From Allobogoriella deserti (GTDB lineage: Bacteria; Actinomycetota; Actinomycetes; Actinomycetales; Actinomycetaceae), in the NCBI RefSeq assembly GCF_042680605.1, contig NZ_JBHUEE010000004.1, forward strand, positions 124,001 through 188,000: 64,000 nt of DNA, written 5' to 3'. This document shows positions 1 through 10,710 of the stretch, in pieces. The notes below the pieces were generated by a model. That model made no database searches and had not been told where the DNA came from. It worked only from the letters and a program-made list of their open reading frames with translations. The translations under genes and the position numbers were made by a program. The stretch's first letter is position 1. Every line of letters begins with the position of its first letter.

Positions 1-15
1 CGTTGGGGAACCCGC

Positions 16-2868
<2,853 letters not shown>

Positions 2869-2875
2869 CCGTCCG

Positions 2876-2881
2876 ATGATA
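2876..2881 (-). promoter_or_regulatory. uvrA -10 hexamer (leaderless)
   Basis: TATCAT fits the actinobacterial -10 consensus TANNNT and ends seven bases before the GTG, so transcription should begin at or next to the start codon. No Shine-Dalgarno sequence is present. Confidence 0.6.
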
Positions 2882-2898
2882 GGTCGCCCCACCGACAT

Positions 2899-2914
2899 TC
2901 GGACACCCGTTCGA
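2899..2914 (-). promoter_or_regulatory. LexA (SOS) box of uvrA
   Basis: TCGGACACCCGTTCGA matches the actinobacterial LexA site TCGAAC-N4-GTTCGA at 11 of 12 defined bases. It begins 31 bases upstream of the uvrA GTG. The uvrA -10 hexamer (TATCAT, plus-strand 2876-2881) is 17 bases away, so the box covers the expected -35 hexamer, a good position for repression. No equivalent site is visible upstream of uvrB. Confidence 0.75.
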
Positions 2915-2996
2915 TGGCGCCGCCACGTGACATCGCCGACATCGGGCGGCGGCACGCGGCTGGCCCGAACCGTCTCTTCCTCGGCGACAGGCCGCA

Positions 2997-4919
2997 ATGT
3001 CTGTCACGATGCTGGCGATGAGCTCCGCCACGCCCGCGCTCTCCCCGGCCCCCGGTTCCCCACGGGCCGGCACCACCCCGATCGGCGAGTACGCGGTTCT
3101 CGGCGATTCCCGCACGGTCGCGCTCGTCTCTCGTGACGGGTCGATCGACTGGCTCTGCCTGCCGTGGCTCGACTCGCCGGCCCTCTTCGCCGCGCTGCTC
3201 GGCGGGCCGGACAACGGCCGATGGCGCCTGGCCGCCGTGCCCGGCGACGGCGCAGACAGCGACGGGCCCGACTCCGACGTGACGGCCACCCGGCGCTATC
3301 GCGGGGACAGCTTCGTGCTGGAGACCACGTGGACGACGCCGACGGGAACGGCCCGCGTCATCGACGCCATGCCGGTGGGCGACGAGCGCTCCGACGTCGT
3401 CCGCCGTGTCGAGGCAGTCAGCGGCACCGTGACGTTCGAGCACGAGTGGGTGGTCCGGTTCGGTTACGGCAAGACGCGCCCCTGGATCCGGCGCATCGGC
3501 ACGGCCACTGGCGAGGCGGTGCGAGCGATCGCCGGTCCCGACTCCCTGAAGCTCGAGGGCGACCGATTGCCGAGGGGAAGAGCGGGACGCCACACCGACC
3601 GGTTCACCGTCTCCGCCGGCGAACGCGTCGACCTCGTCCTGACCTGGAGCAAGTCCTGGCAGGCGGTCCCCGACCGCACGGACGTCACCCGCGCACTCGC
3701 CGAGACCGAGGAGCTGTGGAGCGACTGGGCGCGGTCCGCCGCGTACTCCGGGCCGTACCGTGACCTGGTCGTGCGGTCCTTGCTCGTGCTCAACGTGCTC
3801 ACCCAGGGGCCCACCGGCGGCATCGCGGCAGCGGCCACCACCTCGCTGCCGGAGGAGCTCGGTGGAGAGCGCAACTGGGACTACCGCTTCTGCTGGCTCC
3901 GGGACGCCGCGCTGACCGTCGAGGCCCTCATCGAACTGGGATACCGAGGTGAAGTCGAACGCTGGCGATCCTGGTTGCTCCGGGCGGTCGCCGGCGACCC
4001 GGAGAACGTGCAGATCATGTACCGGCTCGACGGGTCGCGCGAGCTGCCCGAACGCGAACTCGACCACCTCGCCGGCTACGCGGGCTCGCGCCCCGTCCGC
4101 GTCGGGAACGCCGCCGTCGACCAGCACCAGAACGACGTGCTCGGCGAGGTGATGCTCGCCCTCGACCTTGCACGCCGCCACGGGCTGGAGAGTGATCCGG
4201 ACGCGTGGGCGCTCCAGCGGGTGCTGATCGATCAGCTCGTCGAGCACTGGCGCGAACCCGATCACGGCATCTGGGAGGTCCGCGGCCCGCTGCGGCACTT
4301 CACGCACTCCAAGGTGATGTGCTGGGCTGCACTCGACTGCGCCGTAAGGGCTGTCGAGCAGCACGGCCTCGACGGCCCGATCGAGTCGTGGCGGGCCGTC
4401 CGCGACGAGATCCACGCCGATGTGCTCACTCACGGTTACGACACCGACCTCGGCTCGTTCGTCCAGTACTACGGCGCGACGACGACGGACGCTTCCCTCC
4501 TGCAACTCGTCCAGGTCGGCTTCCTCGCACCGGACGATCCGCGCATCCTCGGGACGATCGCTCGCGTGCGGGACGAGCTTGCGGACGGGCCCTGGGTGCA
4601 CCGGTACCGGACCTCGACGGGGGTCGACGGCGTTGCGGGAGACGAACATCCCTTTCTGGCCTGCTGCTTCTGGCTGGTGGACGCGCTGGCCCGCACGGGC
4701 GACGTCCGGACCGCGCGCCGCTACATGGACGAACTGGTTTCCGCGGCCAACGACGTCGGGCTCTTCGCCGAGGAGTACGACCCGGTGAACCGCCGCTTCA
4801 CCGGCAATATGCCTCAGGCGTTCTCCCACCTGGCGCTGGTCCGGGCCGCTCACGCCCTGCAGGCGGCCGGCGACGCCGATCGCCCGCTGGGCGCGCACGC
4901 CCCCGGTACGGAACGATGA
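2997..4919 (+). CDS. Glycoside hydrolase family 15 protein (trehalase/glucoamylase-like)
   Basis: Probable cytoplasmic GH15 alpha-glucosidase, of the type that includes mycobacterial trehalases and glucoamylase-like enzymes; the exact sugar cannot be read from sequence. The N-terminal beta-sandwich is recognisable from [20 protein letters not shown] and [12 protein letters not shown]. The (alpha/alpha)6 catalytic core carries [14 protein letters not shown] near residues 289-302, a GH15 hallmark. There is no signal peptide. The length, 640 aa, is usual. The start is uncertain: ATG codons at 2997, 3009 and 3018 are in frame and none has a clear ribosome site. It diverges from uvrA over about 130 bases and is followed after four bases by the metallo-hydrolase gene, so the two are probably co-transcribed. 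Confidence 0.85.
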   Translation: MSVTMLAMSSATPALSPAPGSPRAGTTPIGEYAVLGDSRTVALVSRDGSIDWLCLPWLDSPALFAALLGGPDNGRWRLAAVPGDGADSDGPDSDVTATRRYRGDSFVLETTWTTPTGTARVIDAMPVGDERSDVVRRVEAVSGTVTFEHEWVVRFGYGKTRPWIRRIGTATGEAVRAIAGPDSLKLEGDRLPRGRAGRHTDRFTVSAGERVDLVLTWSKSWQAVPDRTDVTRALAETEELWSDWARSAAYSGPYRDLVVRSLLVLNVLTQGPTGGIAAAATTSLPEELGGERNWDYRFCWLRDAALTVEALIELGYRGEVERWRSWLLRAVAGDPENVQIMYRLDGSRELPERELDHLAGYAGSRPVRVGNAAVDQHQNDVLGEVMLALDLARRHGLESDPDAWALQRVLIDQLVEHWREPDHGIWEVRGPLRHFTHSKVMCWAALDCAVRAVEQHGLDGPIESWRAVRDEIHADVLTHGYDTDLGSFVQYYGATTTDASLLQLVQVGFLAPDDPRILGTIARVRDELADGPWVHRYRTSTGVDGVAGDEHPFLACCFWLVDALARTGDVRTARRYMDELVSAANDVGLFAEEYDPVNRRFTGNMPQAFSHLALVRAAHALQAAGDADRPLGAHAPGTER

Positions 4920-4923
4920 GGCC

Positions 4924-5610
4924 ATGAGCGAGATCCAGGACGAGTTGCCCGATGCTCACGTCGAGCCCGGCGGCCGGTCCGTGGCTCACCGGTTGGGAAG
5001 TGTGACGGTCCGTAAGGCGTCGGTCTCTGAGGAGGACAACAACGCCTACCTCGTCACCAGCGGCGATTCCCAGCTCCTCGTCGACGCCGCCGACCGTGCC
5101 GATCGCGTGCTCGCGCTGATCCGTGAAGGCGGCGACGGCCTGTCCGCCTTGCTCACGACTCACCGCCACTGGGACCATCACCGCGCGCTGACTGCGGTCG
5201 CCTCGGCCACGGGGGCCGAGGTACTCGCCGGCGCCGAGGACGCCCCGGAGCTGCCGGTCCGCCCCACCCGCACGCTCACCCACGGCGATGTGGTGACGCT
5301 CGGCGAGACCACGCTCGAGGTGATCGCCCTGCGCGGGCACACCCCCGGGTCGGTCGCCCTCGCCCTGACCGAGCCCGACGACGGCCCGTCGCCCGGCCGC
5401 GTCCACCTCTTCACTGGAGACTCCCTCTTTCCGGGCGGAGTCGGGCGCACCTGGTCGGCAGAGGACTTCGCCACCCTCATCGACGACGTCACCTCCCGTG
5501 TCTTCGACCGGTTCGCCGACGACACGCGGGTCTATCCCGGTCACGGCGACGACACCACACTCGGCCGGGAACGGCCACACCTCGCCGAGTGGCGCGCCCG
5601 GGGCTGGTGA
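4924..5610 (+). CDS. MBL-fold metallo-hydrolase (glyoxalase II-like)
   Basis: A 228-aa member of the metallo-beta-lactamase superfamily. The metal-binding signature HRHWDHH is near residues 80-86, followed by GHTPGS, GDSLFPGG and YPGHGDDTTLG, the order seen in glyoxalase II-type hydrolases. It probably hydrolyses a thioester or other ester; the substrate is unknown. Proteins of this type sit beside uvrA in many actinobacteria, including M. tuberculosis (Rv1637c next to uvrA). The ATG follows the GH15 stop by four bases with GAGG just upstream, suggesting translational coupling. Confidence 0.85.
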   Translation: MSEIQDELPDAHVEPGGRSVAHRLGSVTVRKASVSEEDNNAYLVTSGDSQLLVDAADRADRVLALIREGGDGLSALLTTHRHWDHHRALTAVASATGAEVLAGAEDAPELPVRPTRTLTHGDVVTLGETTLEVIALRGHTPGSVALALTEPDDGPSPGRVHLFTGDSLFPGGVGRTWSAEDFATLIDDVTSRVFDRFADDTRVYPGHGDDTTLGRERPHLAEWRARGW

Positions 5611-5644
5611 ACCACCTCGACCGTCCACGCGTCGTCCGTAACTG

Positions 5645-5673
5645 TTGGCCCCTCCCCCGACGGCCAATACGGT
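5645..5673 (+). promoter_or_regulatory. Promoter of the PcaD-like gene
   Basis: TTGGCC at 5645-5650 and TACGGT at 5668-5673 are separated by 17 bases, a good sigma-70-type promoter. The -10 ends six bases before the ATG at 5680 and there is no Shine-Dalgarno sequence, so the transcript is probably leaderless. Confidence 0.65.
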
Positions 5674-5679
5674 GACGCC

Positions 5680-6447
5680 ATGTCCACACCGATCGTCCAC
5701 CACGAGGTGACCGGCGAGCCCGAACAGCCCGCCGTCGTCCTGTCCAACTCGCTCGGGACCAATCTGCGGCTGTGGGACGCGCAGGTTCCCGCCCTGGCCG
5801 AGCACTTCCGGGTCATCCGCTACGACAGCCGAGGCCACGGCCGCTCCCCGGTCGAACCGGGGCCGTACTCGATCGAGGACCTGGGTGGCGACGTCGTCGC
5901 CCTGCTGGACCACCTCGGTATCGACCGCGCGTACGTCGTCGGCATCTCCATCGGCGGGCTCACCGCCCAGTACCTCGCGGCCGCCCATCCCGACCGTGTG
6001 CGCGGCATCGTCGTGGCGAACAGCGCACCGAGGCTCGGCCAGCCGGACGCCTGGCGCGACCGGGCGCAGCGCGTGACCACGGAGGGCATGGCGGCGGTCG
6101 CCACCGGTGTGGTGCAGAAGTGGTTGACCACCGCCTACGCCCGGGACCATCCGGAGACCGAGGCCTGGCTCACCGACATGCTCCTGGCCAACGATCCGAG
6201 TGGGTACGCGGCCACCTGCTCGGCGTTGGCCCGCGCGGACCTGCGCGAGGCGATCCGTTCGGTGACCGTGCCGACCCTGGTCATCGGCGGCGCCGCGGAC
6301 ACCTCGGTCGAACCGCAGGACACCCGCACCGTTGCCGAGGCCGTGCGAGGCGCGATCTACCACGAACTGCCGACCGCCCACATCTCGAACGTCGAGGCCG
6401 CCGACGACTTCACCCGACTCGTCCTGGGCTTCCTTCTCTCCGGCTGA
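5680..6447 (+). CDS. pcaD: Alpha/beta hydrolase, 3-oxoadipate enol-lactonase-like
   Basis: PcaD hydrolyses 3-oxoadipate enol-lactone to 3-oxoadipate in protocatechuate and catechol degradation. The 255-aa protein has the PcaD-like N-terminal phrase VLSNSLGTNLRLWD and a likely triad of Ser90 (nucleophile elbow GISIGG), Asp207 (GGAADTS) and His234 (TAHISN). The CoA-transferase and thiolase for the next two steps lie 1.4 kb downstream on the same strand, which supports the assignment. The ring-cleavage enzymes and the PcaB/PcaC steps are not in the window. Related alpha/beta hydrolases share this fold, so another ester substrate is possible. Confidence 0.75.
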   Translation: MSTPIVHHEVTGEPEQPAVVLSNSLGTNLRLWDAQVPALAEHFRVIRYDSRGHGRSPVEPGPYSIEDLGGDVVALLDHLGIDRAYVVGISIGGLTAQYLAAAHPDRVRGIVVANSAPRLGQPDAWRDRAQRVTTEGMAAVATGVVQKWLTTAYARDHPETEAWLTDMLLANDPSGYAATCSALARADLREAIRSVTVPTLVIGGAADTSVEPQDTRTVAEAVRGAIYHELPTAHISNVEAADDFTRLVLGFLLSG

Positions 6448-6476
6448 CAGACGGTCTACCCCGCTCCTGTCGTCGG

Positions 6477-6482
6477 TAGGCT
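6477..6482 (+). promoter_or_regulatory. -10 hexamer of the YciI-family gene (leaderless)
   Basis: TAGGCT ends six bases before the ATG at 6489. No ribosome-binding site intervenes; the remaining bases are GGCGGG. No convincing -35 is visible. Confidence 0.45.
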
Positions 6483-6488
6483 GGCGGG

Positions 6489-6776
6489 ATGAACCTGTTC
6501 GCCGTCGAGTACGTCTACGACCAGGCCCGCACCGCCGACATCGATGCGCTACGGCCCCAGCACCTGGAGTTCCTCCGGCAGTTGCACGAGGACGGCCGGG
6601 TCGTGGCCGCGGGTCGTTGGCAGGACGCCGCCACCCCGGGGGCCCTGCTGCTCGTGCACGGGCAGGACCACGACGACGTCCTGCATCTCCTCGACGGTGA
6701 CCCGTTCCACCGCGCCCACCTCGTCGTGCGCCGGACGGCGCGTCCGTGGCAGCCGGCCGTCGGCTCCCTCGGCTGA
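6489..6776 (+). CDS. YciI family protein
   Basis: A 95-aa protein of the YciI (YCII-related) ferredoxin-like fold. The pattern of a histidine in the first helix (RPQHLEFL), an internal AAGRW strand and the DGDPFHRAHL segment are family features. YciI proteins are small dimers, sometimes acting as dehydrochlorinases or muconolactone-isomerase-like enzymes, but most have no known reaction. Its position between pcaD and pcaIJF fits an accessory role in aromatic catabolism, which is inference. Its stop codon overlaps the start of the transporter gene by one base (TGATG), so the two are translationally coupled. Confidence 0.8.
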   Translation: MNLFAVEYVYDQARTADIDALRPQHLEFLRQLHEDGRVVAAGRWQDAATPGALLLVHGQDHDDVLHLLDGDPFHRAHLVVRRTARPWQPAVGSLG

Positions 6777-7738
6777 TGAGGCGATTCCTCAAGACCTGGA
6801 TCGACCCTTTCGTCCTCGCCCTCCTCGCCGTCCTGGCGCTCGGGATTCTCGTCCCGGTACCGGAGGCTGCTCGTGAGGCGGTCGAGACCGCGGGCACCGT
6901 CGCGGTCACCATCCTGTTTCTCGTCTACGGCATGCGGCTGTCGACGCGCGAGGTGCTCGCCGGGCTGCGCAACGTGCGGCTCCAGGGCGCCATCCTGGCC
7001 GCGACGTACCTACTGTTCCCCGCCATCGGCCTGGCGCTGCACGGGCTGACCGGGTCGCTGATCGGCGGTTCACTCGCCACCGGCCTGCTGTATCTCACGC
7101 TCCTGCCCTCGACCGTGCAGTCGTCCGTCGCCTTCACCTCCATCGCACGCGGCAACGTCCCCGGCGCCCTGTGCGCCGCGACGATCTCCAACGTGCTCGG
7201 CATGGTGCTCACGCCTCTGCTCGTCCTCGCGTTCCTTGGTCAGGTGGGACCGGCAGGCTTCCAGGGGCTGCGCGACGTCCTGCTGCACCTGCTTCTCCCG
7301 TTCGTCGTGGGTCAGCTCCTGCAACCGCTGACCGGCAGCTGGATCCGCAACCATCGCTCCGTGACCGTCTCGGTCGACCGCGGCACCATCCTCATCGTCG
7401 TCCTCGGCGCGGTCCTCGAGGCCACCGCCGACGGCGTCTGGTCCGCCGTGTCCTGGCAGATGCTGCTGGCCCTGGTCGCGCTGTGCGGTCTCGTCCTCGG
7501 TGCGCTGCTCGCCGCGACGTGGTGGGGCGGGCGCGGCCTCGGACTCGACGTCTCGGATCGCATCGCGCTGCTCATGTGCGGGTCGAAGAAGTCGCTGGCC
7601 ACCGGTCTCCCCATGGCCGCCGTGCTGTTCCCGGCTTCGACGGCTGCGGTCGTCGCCGTGCCGGTGATCGTGTTCCACCAGATCCAGCTGATCGTCTGTG
7701 CTGTGCTCGCCCGGCATCTGGCTCGGCGGGTGCACTAA
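6776..7738 (+). CDS. Bile acid:sodium symporter (SBF-like) family transporter
   Basis: A 320-aa polytopic inner-membrane protein with roughly nine to ten hydrophobic segments, of the SBF-like type in the bile acid:Na+ symporter superfamily. Typical motifs are the early LVYGMRLSTREV segment and the C-terminal CGSKKSLATGLPMA, which corresponds to the conserved polar loop of these carriers. It likely carries an organic anion with sodium; the substrate is unknown. The ATG at 6776 shares its A with the YciI stop codon. The position just upstream of pcaIJF suggests uptake of an aromatic acid or dicarboxylate, which is inference. Confidence 0.8.
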   Translation: MRRFLKTWIDPFVLALLAVLALGILVPVPEAAREAVETAGTVAVTILFLVYGMRLSTREVLAGLRNVRLQGAILAATYLLFPAIGLALHGLTGSLIGGSLATGLLYLTLLPSTVQSSVAFTSIARGNVPGALCAATISNVLGMVLTPLLVLAFLGQVGPAGFQGLRDVLLHLLLPFVVGQLLQPLTGSWIRNHRSVTVSVDRGTILIVVLGAVLEATADGVWSAVSWQMLLALVALCGLVLGALLAATWWGGRGLGLDVSDRIALLMCGSKKSLATGLPMAAVLFPASTAAVVAVPVIVFHQIQLIVCAVLARHLARRVH

Positions 7739-7818
7739 GCGTCGCCGGCGCCTCCGCATGCGCGGCGCCGCCCTGCCGGTTCGCGACGGTCGTCGTCCTT
7801 GACCGCGTACGCCGGCGA

Positions 7819-7835
7819 GGGAACAATTGGTTCCC
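7819..7835. promoter_or_regulatory. Palindromic operator candidate 1 upstream of pcaI
   Basis: GGGAAC-AATTG-GTTCCC is a perfect inverted repeat with six-base arms and a five-base spacer, 50 bases before the pcaI ATG. It is a plausible binding site for a dimeric regulator such as an IclR-type PcaR; the regulator gene is not in this window. Confidence 0.5.
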
Positions 7836-7836
7836 C

Positions 7837-7856
7837 AAGCGCGCATCTGTGCGCTT
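7837..7856. promoter_or_regulatory. Palindromic operator candidate 2 upstream of pcaI
   Basis: AAGCGCGCA-TC-TGTGCGCTT is an inverted repeat with nine-base arms and one G/T imperfection, directly next to candidate 1 and 28 bases before the pcaI ATG. It may be a second operator or a short hairpin in the leader. Confidence 0.45.
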
Positions 7857-7884
7857 ACCGAACAGGAAGTGAGCCGCGCACCTC

Positions 7885-8577
7885 ATGTTGATCACCGAGG
7901 ATCTCCGTGAGGCCGTGGCCGGCATCCCCGACGGTGCGACCGTGATGATCGGGGGCTTCGGCACGGCTGGACAGCCCGTCGAACTCATCGACGCCCTCAT
8001 CGACCAGGGGGCGAGCGACCTGACCGTGATCAGCAACAACGCCGGCAACGGGGACGTGGGACTGGCCCAACTCATCGCGCTCGGGCGGGTCCGCAGGATG
8101 GTGTGCTCCTTCCCCCGGCAGAAAGACTCCTGGCATTTCGACGAGCGGTACCGCGCGGGCAGGATCGAGCTCGAGGTGGTTCCCCAGGGCAATCTCGCCG
8201 AACGGATCCGCGCCGGCGGTGCGGGTATCGGCGCCTTCTACACCCCGACCGGTTACGGCACGTTGCTGGCCGAGGGCAAGGAGACTCGCACGATCGACGG
8301 TCGCGACTACGTCCTGGAGTACCCGCTCACGGCGGATGTCGCCCTGATCAAGGCCCGGCGCGCGGACAGCGTCGGCAACCTGGTCTACCGGAAGACGGCC
8401 CGCAACTTCGGCCCGATCATGGCCGCAGCAGCCGCGACGACGATCGCCCAGGTCGCCGACGTGGTCGAGGCGGGCGGGATCGATCCGGAGGCCGTGGTGA
8501 CACCAGGCATCTACATCGATCGAGTGGTGCGCATCGCCGAGCCGGCGGCAGCAGGAGAGCTGGAGGTCGGGCAATGA
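7885..8577 (+). CDS. pcaI: 3-oxoadipate CoA-transferase subunit A
   Basis: Alpha subunit of the succinyl-CoA:3-oxoacid CoA-transferase that activates 3-oxoadipate. The 230-aa protein shows the family's CoA-binding GGFGTAGQP loop near residues 24-32, the NNAGNGDVGLA segment and the GAFYTPTGYGT motif. It cannot be separated by sequence alone from an acetoacetate-specific ScoA, but the downstream thiolase and upstream pcaD favour 3-oxoadipate. Its stop overlaps the pcaJ start (ATGA), giving the expected 1:1 coupling. The ribosome site is weak: AGGAAG is about 18 bases from the ATG. Two palindromes lie just upstream. Confidence 0.88.
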   Translation: MLITEDLREAVAGIPDGATVMIGGFGTAGQPVELIDALIDQGASDLTVISNNAGNGDVGLAQLIALGRVRRMVCSFPRQKDSWHFDERYRAGRIELEVVPQGNLAERIRAGGAGIGAFYTPTGYGTLLAEGKETRTIDGRDYVLEYPLTADVALIKARRADSVGNLVYRKTARNFGPIMAAAAATTIAQVADVVEAGGIDPEAVVTPGIYIDRVVRIAEPAAAGELEVGQ

Positions 8578-9227
8578 GCCAGCCACTGGACCGGGACGGC
8601 ATCGCACGCCGCGTTGCAGCGGACATCCCGCAGGGCGCGTTCGTGAATCTGGGCATCGGGATGCCCACCACGGTGGCGGGTTACCTCGAACCGGACCGCG
8701 GGGTCACGTTGCACACCGAGAACGGGATGCTCGGCATGGGGCGTGAGGCGAGTGGCGACGAGATCGACCTCGATCTCATCAACGCCGGCAAGATTCCGGT
8801 CACTGAGTTGCCAGGGGCGGCCTACTTCCACCATGCCGACTCGTTCGCCATGATGCGTGGCGGCCATCTGGACCTGTGTGTCCTTGGTGCCTTCCAGGTG
8901 TCGGCGTCCGGCGATCTCGCGAACTGGCACACCGGTAAGCCGGACGCGATCCCCGCCGTCGGGGGCGCGATGGACCTCGCGATCGGCGCGAAGCAGACCT
9001 TCGTCATGATGGAGCTTCGCAGCCGCGACGGGACGCCGAAGCTCGTGCAACGGTGCAGCTATCCGTTGACGGGCGTGGGCTGCGTATCGCGGGTGTACAC
9101 CGACGTCGCCGTCTTCGACCTGGCCGACGGTACGGTCGCCGTAACCGAGACCTTCGGCCCGGCCACGGTCGACTCGCTGCGCGAGCTGACCGGCCTCGAC
9201 CTGCTCGACCGCACCGCGGCCCACTGA
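8574..9227 (+). CDS. pcaJ: 3-oxoadipate CoA-transferase subunit B
   Basis: Beta subunit of the CoA-transferase, 217 aa. It carries the catalytic glutamate of the family in ENGMLGMG (Glu49), which forms the acyl-glutamyl and CoA-thioester intermediates, and the NLGIGMP loop near residues 25-31. I start it at the ATG at 8574, which overlaps the pcaI stop by four bases; the longer upstream frame is not homologous. Ten bases separate it from pcaF, so pcaIJF form one operon. Confidence 0.9.
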   Translation: MSQPLDRDGIARRVAADIPQGAFVNLGIGMPTTVAGYLEPDRGVTLHTENGMLGMGREASGDEIDLDLINAGKIPVTELPGAAYFHHADSFAMMRGGHLDLCVLGAFQVSASGDLANWHTGKPDAIPAVGGAMDLAIGAKQTFVMMELRSRDGTPKLVQRCSYPLTGVGCVSRVYTDVAVFDLADGTVAVTETFGPATVDSLRELTGLDLLDRTAAH

Positions 9228-9237
9228 GGAGTCCCCC

Positions 9238-10422
9238 ATGGCGAGAGCTGCCTTCGTCTACGACGCCGTCCGCACCCCGTTCGGGCGGTACGGCAAGGCG
9301 CTGGCCGGTGTGCGGCCGGACGATCTCGGTGCCGCGGTGATCGGAGCGCTCCTGGACCGCAGTCCGGACCTCGATCCGGTGAGGATCGACGAGGTGCTCT
9401 TCGGCAACGCCAACGGGGCCGGCGAGGAGAACCGCAATGTGGCGCGGATGTCGTCGTTGTTGGCCGGCGTGCCCACGTCTGTCCCGGGCGCGACGGTGAA
9501 CCGCTTGTGCGGCTCGGGCGTGGAGGCGATCATCCAAGGTTCACGTGCCATCGAGACGGGCGATGCGCGTCTTGTGCTGACCGGCGGGACCGAGTCGATG
9601 TCCCGGGCGCCGTGGGTGCTGCCGAAGACCGAACGGCCCTATCCCGCCGGTGACGAGACACTGGTCTCCACGACGCTGGGCTGGCGTCTGGTCAACCCCA
9701 GGATGCCGGCCGAATGGACGGTCTCGCTCGGCGAAGGCGCCGAGATCCTGGCCGATCAATACGGCATCGGCCGCGACCAGCAGGACGAGTTCGCGCTGCG
9801 CAGCCACCGGTTGGCGACCGAGGCCTGGGACGCCGGCCGGTACGACGCGGAACACGTCCCGGTCCCGGGCGTCGACCTGGACCGGGACGAGAACATCCGG
9901 CCCGACGCCTCGCTGGAGACGTTGGCCGGGTTGAAGCCGGCATTCCGCCGCGAGGCCGGCACGGTCACCGCGGGGAACGCCTCGCCGCTGAACGACGGCG
10001 CCTCCGCGGTCCTGCTGGCGGACGAGGCGGCCGCAGCCGACCTCGGCCGGGCGCCGCTGGCCAGGGTGGTGAGCCGGGCGGCGTCCGCCGTCGACCCGCC
10101 GATCTTCGGCATCGGGCCGGTCGAGGCCGCGAACCTCGCACTCGAACGCGCGGGCAGGTCGTGGCAGGACGTGGATCTCGTCGAGCTCAACGAGGCGTTC
10201 GCCTCGCAGTCGTTGGCCTGTCTGAAGCTCTGGCCGGACCTCGATCCGGAGAAGGTCAACGTCGATGGCGGGGCGATCGCGATCGGCCATCCGCTGGGGG
10301 CCTCGGGTGGGCGCATCGTGGGTCACCTGGCACATGCGCTGGCCGCTCGCGGCGGCGGGCTGGGCGTCGCAGCGATCTGCATCGGCGTCGGTCAGGGCCT
10401 CGCCGTTGTCCTGGAGGGGTGA
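9238..10422 (+). CDS. pcaF: 3-oxoadipyl-CoA thiolase
   Basis: Thiolase that cleaves 3-oxoadipyl-CoA to succinyl-CoA and acetyl-CoA, the last step of the beta-ketoadipate pathway. The 394-aa protein has the nucleophilic Cys91 in NRLCGSG, the GHPLGASGGR histidine motif near residue 350 and the C-terminal CIGVGQG cysteine. The early phrase FGRYGKALAGVRPDDL is typical of PcaF/PaaJ rather than the acetoacetyl-CoA thiolase PhaA. The stop codon TGA at 10420-10422 lies inside the first copy of a 61-bp tandem repeat. Confidence 0.92.
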   Translation: MARAAFVYDAVRTPFGRYGKALAGVRPDDLGAAVIGALLDRSPDLDPVRIDEVLFGNANGAGEENRNVARMSSLLAGVPTSVPGATVNRLCGSGVEAIIQGSRAIETGDARLVLTGGTESMSRAPWVLPKTERPYPAGDETLVSTTLGWRLVNPRMPAEWTVSLGEGAEILADQYGIGRDQQDEFALRSHRLATEAWDAGRYDAEHVPVPGVDLDRDENIRPDASLETLAGLKPAFRREAGTVTAGNASPLNDGASAVLLADEAAAADLGRAPLARVVSRAASAVDPPIFGIGPVEAANLALERAGRSWQDVDLVELNEAFASQSLACLKLWPDLDPEKVNVDGGAIAIGHPLGASGGRIVGHLAHALAARGGGLGVAAICIGVGQGLAVVLEG

Positions 10423-10680
10423 CGAGCACGAGCGAGGAACGAGCGGAGTGCGAGGAACCCCGACCACCCAACACCAGGGGTGACGAGCACGAGCGAGGAA
10501 CGAGCGGAGTGCGAGGAACCCCGACCACCCAACACCAGGGGTGACGAGCACGAGCGAGGAACGAGCGGAGTGCGAGGAACCCCGACCATCCAACACCAGG
10601 GGTGACGAGCACGAGCGAGGAACGAGCGGAGTGCGAGGAACCCCGACCATCCAACACCAGGGGTGACGAGCACGAGCGAG
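10421..10680. repeat. 61-bp tandem repeat, four full copies plus a partial fifth
   Basis: Units begin GACGAGCACGAGCGAGGAAC at 10421, 10482, 10543, 10604 and, truncated, at 10665. Copies 1 and 2 read CACCCA where copies 3 and 4 read CATCCA; otherwise they are identical, so the array grew recently, probably by duplicating unlike pairs. The junction GGGGTGACGAG recurs in each unit and supplies the pcaF stop codon. The array fills most of the gap between pcaF and the convergent terC gene. Because 61 is not divisible by three, reading frames through it are open but meaningless. A weak hairpin (CACCC/GGGTG) follows at 10681-10696. Confidence 0.95.
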
Positions 10681-10710
10681 CACCCCGGACAGGGTGTCGC
10701 CCGATCGGTC

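Noticed and set aside
4798..6912. A minus-strand open frame of 704 codons opposite the metallo-hydrolase and pcaD-like genes
   Set aside because: The plus-strand genes have clear catalytic motifs and a good promoter; the opposite frame has composition typical of antisense shadows.
10421..10680. CRISPR array
   Set aside because: The repeats are directly adjacent with no unique spacers, the period is constant at 61 bases and there are no cas genes.
9541..10683. Minus-strand frames encoding a repeated peptide (SSHSARSSLVLVTPG)
   Set aside because: The repetition is only the translation of the 61-bp DNA array; since 61 is not a multiple of three, every frame cycles through it and no gene start precedes it.
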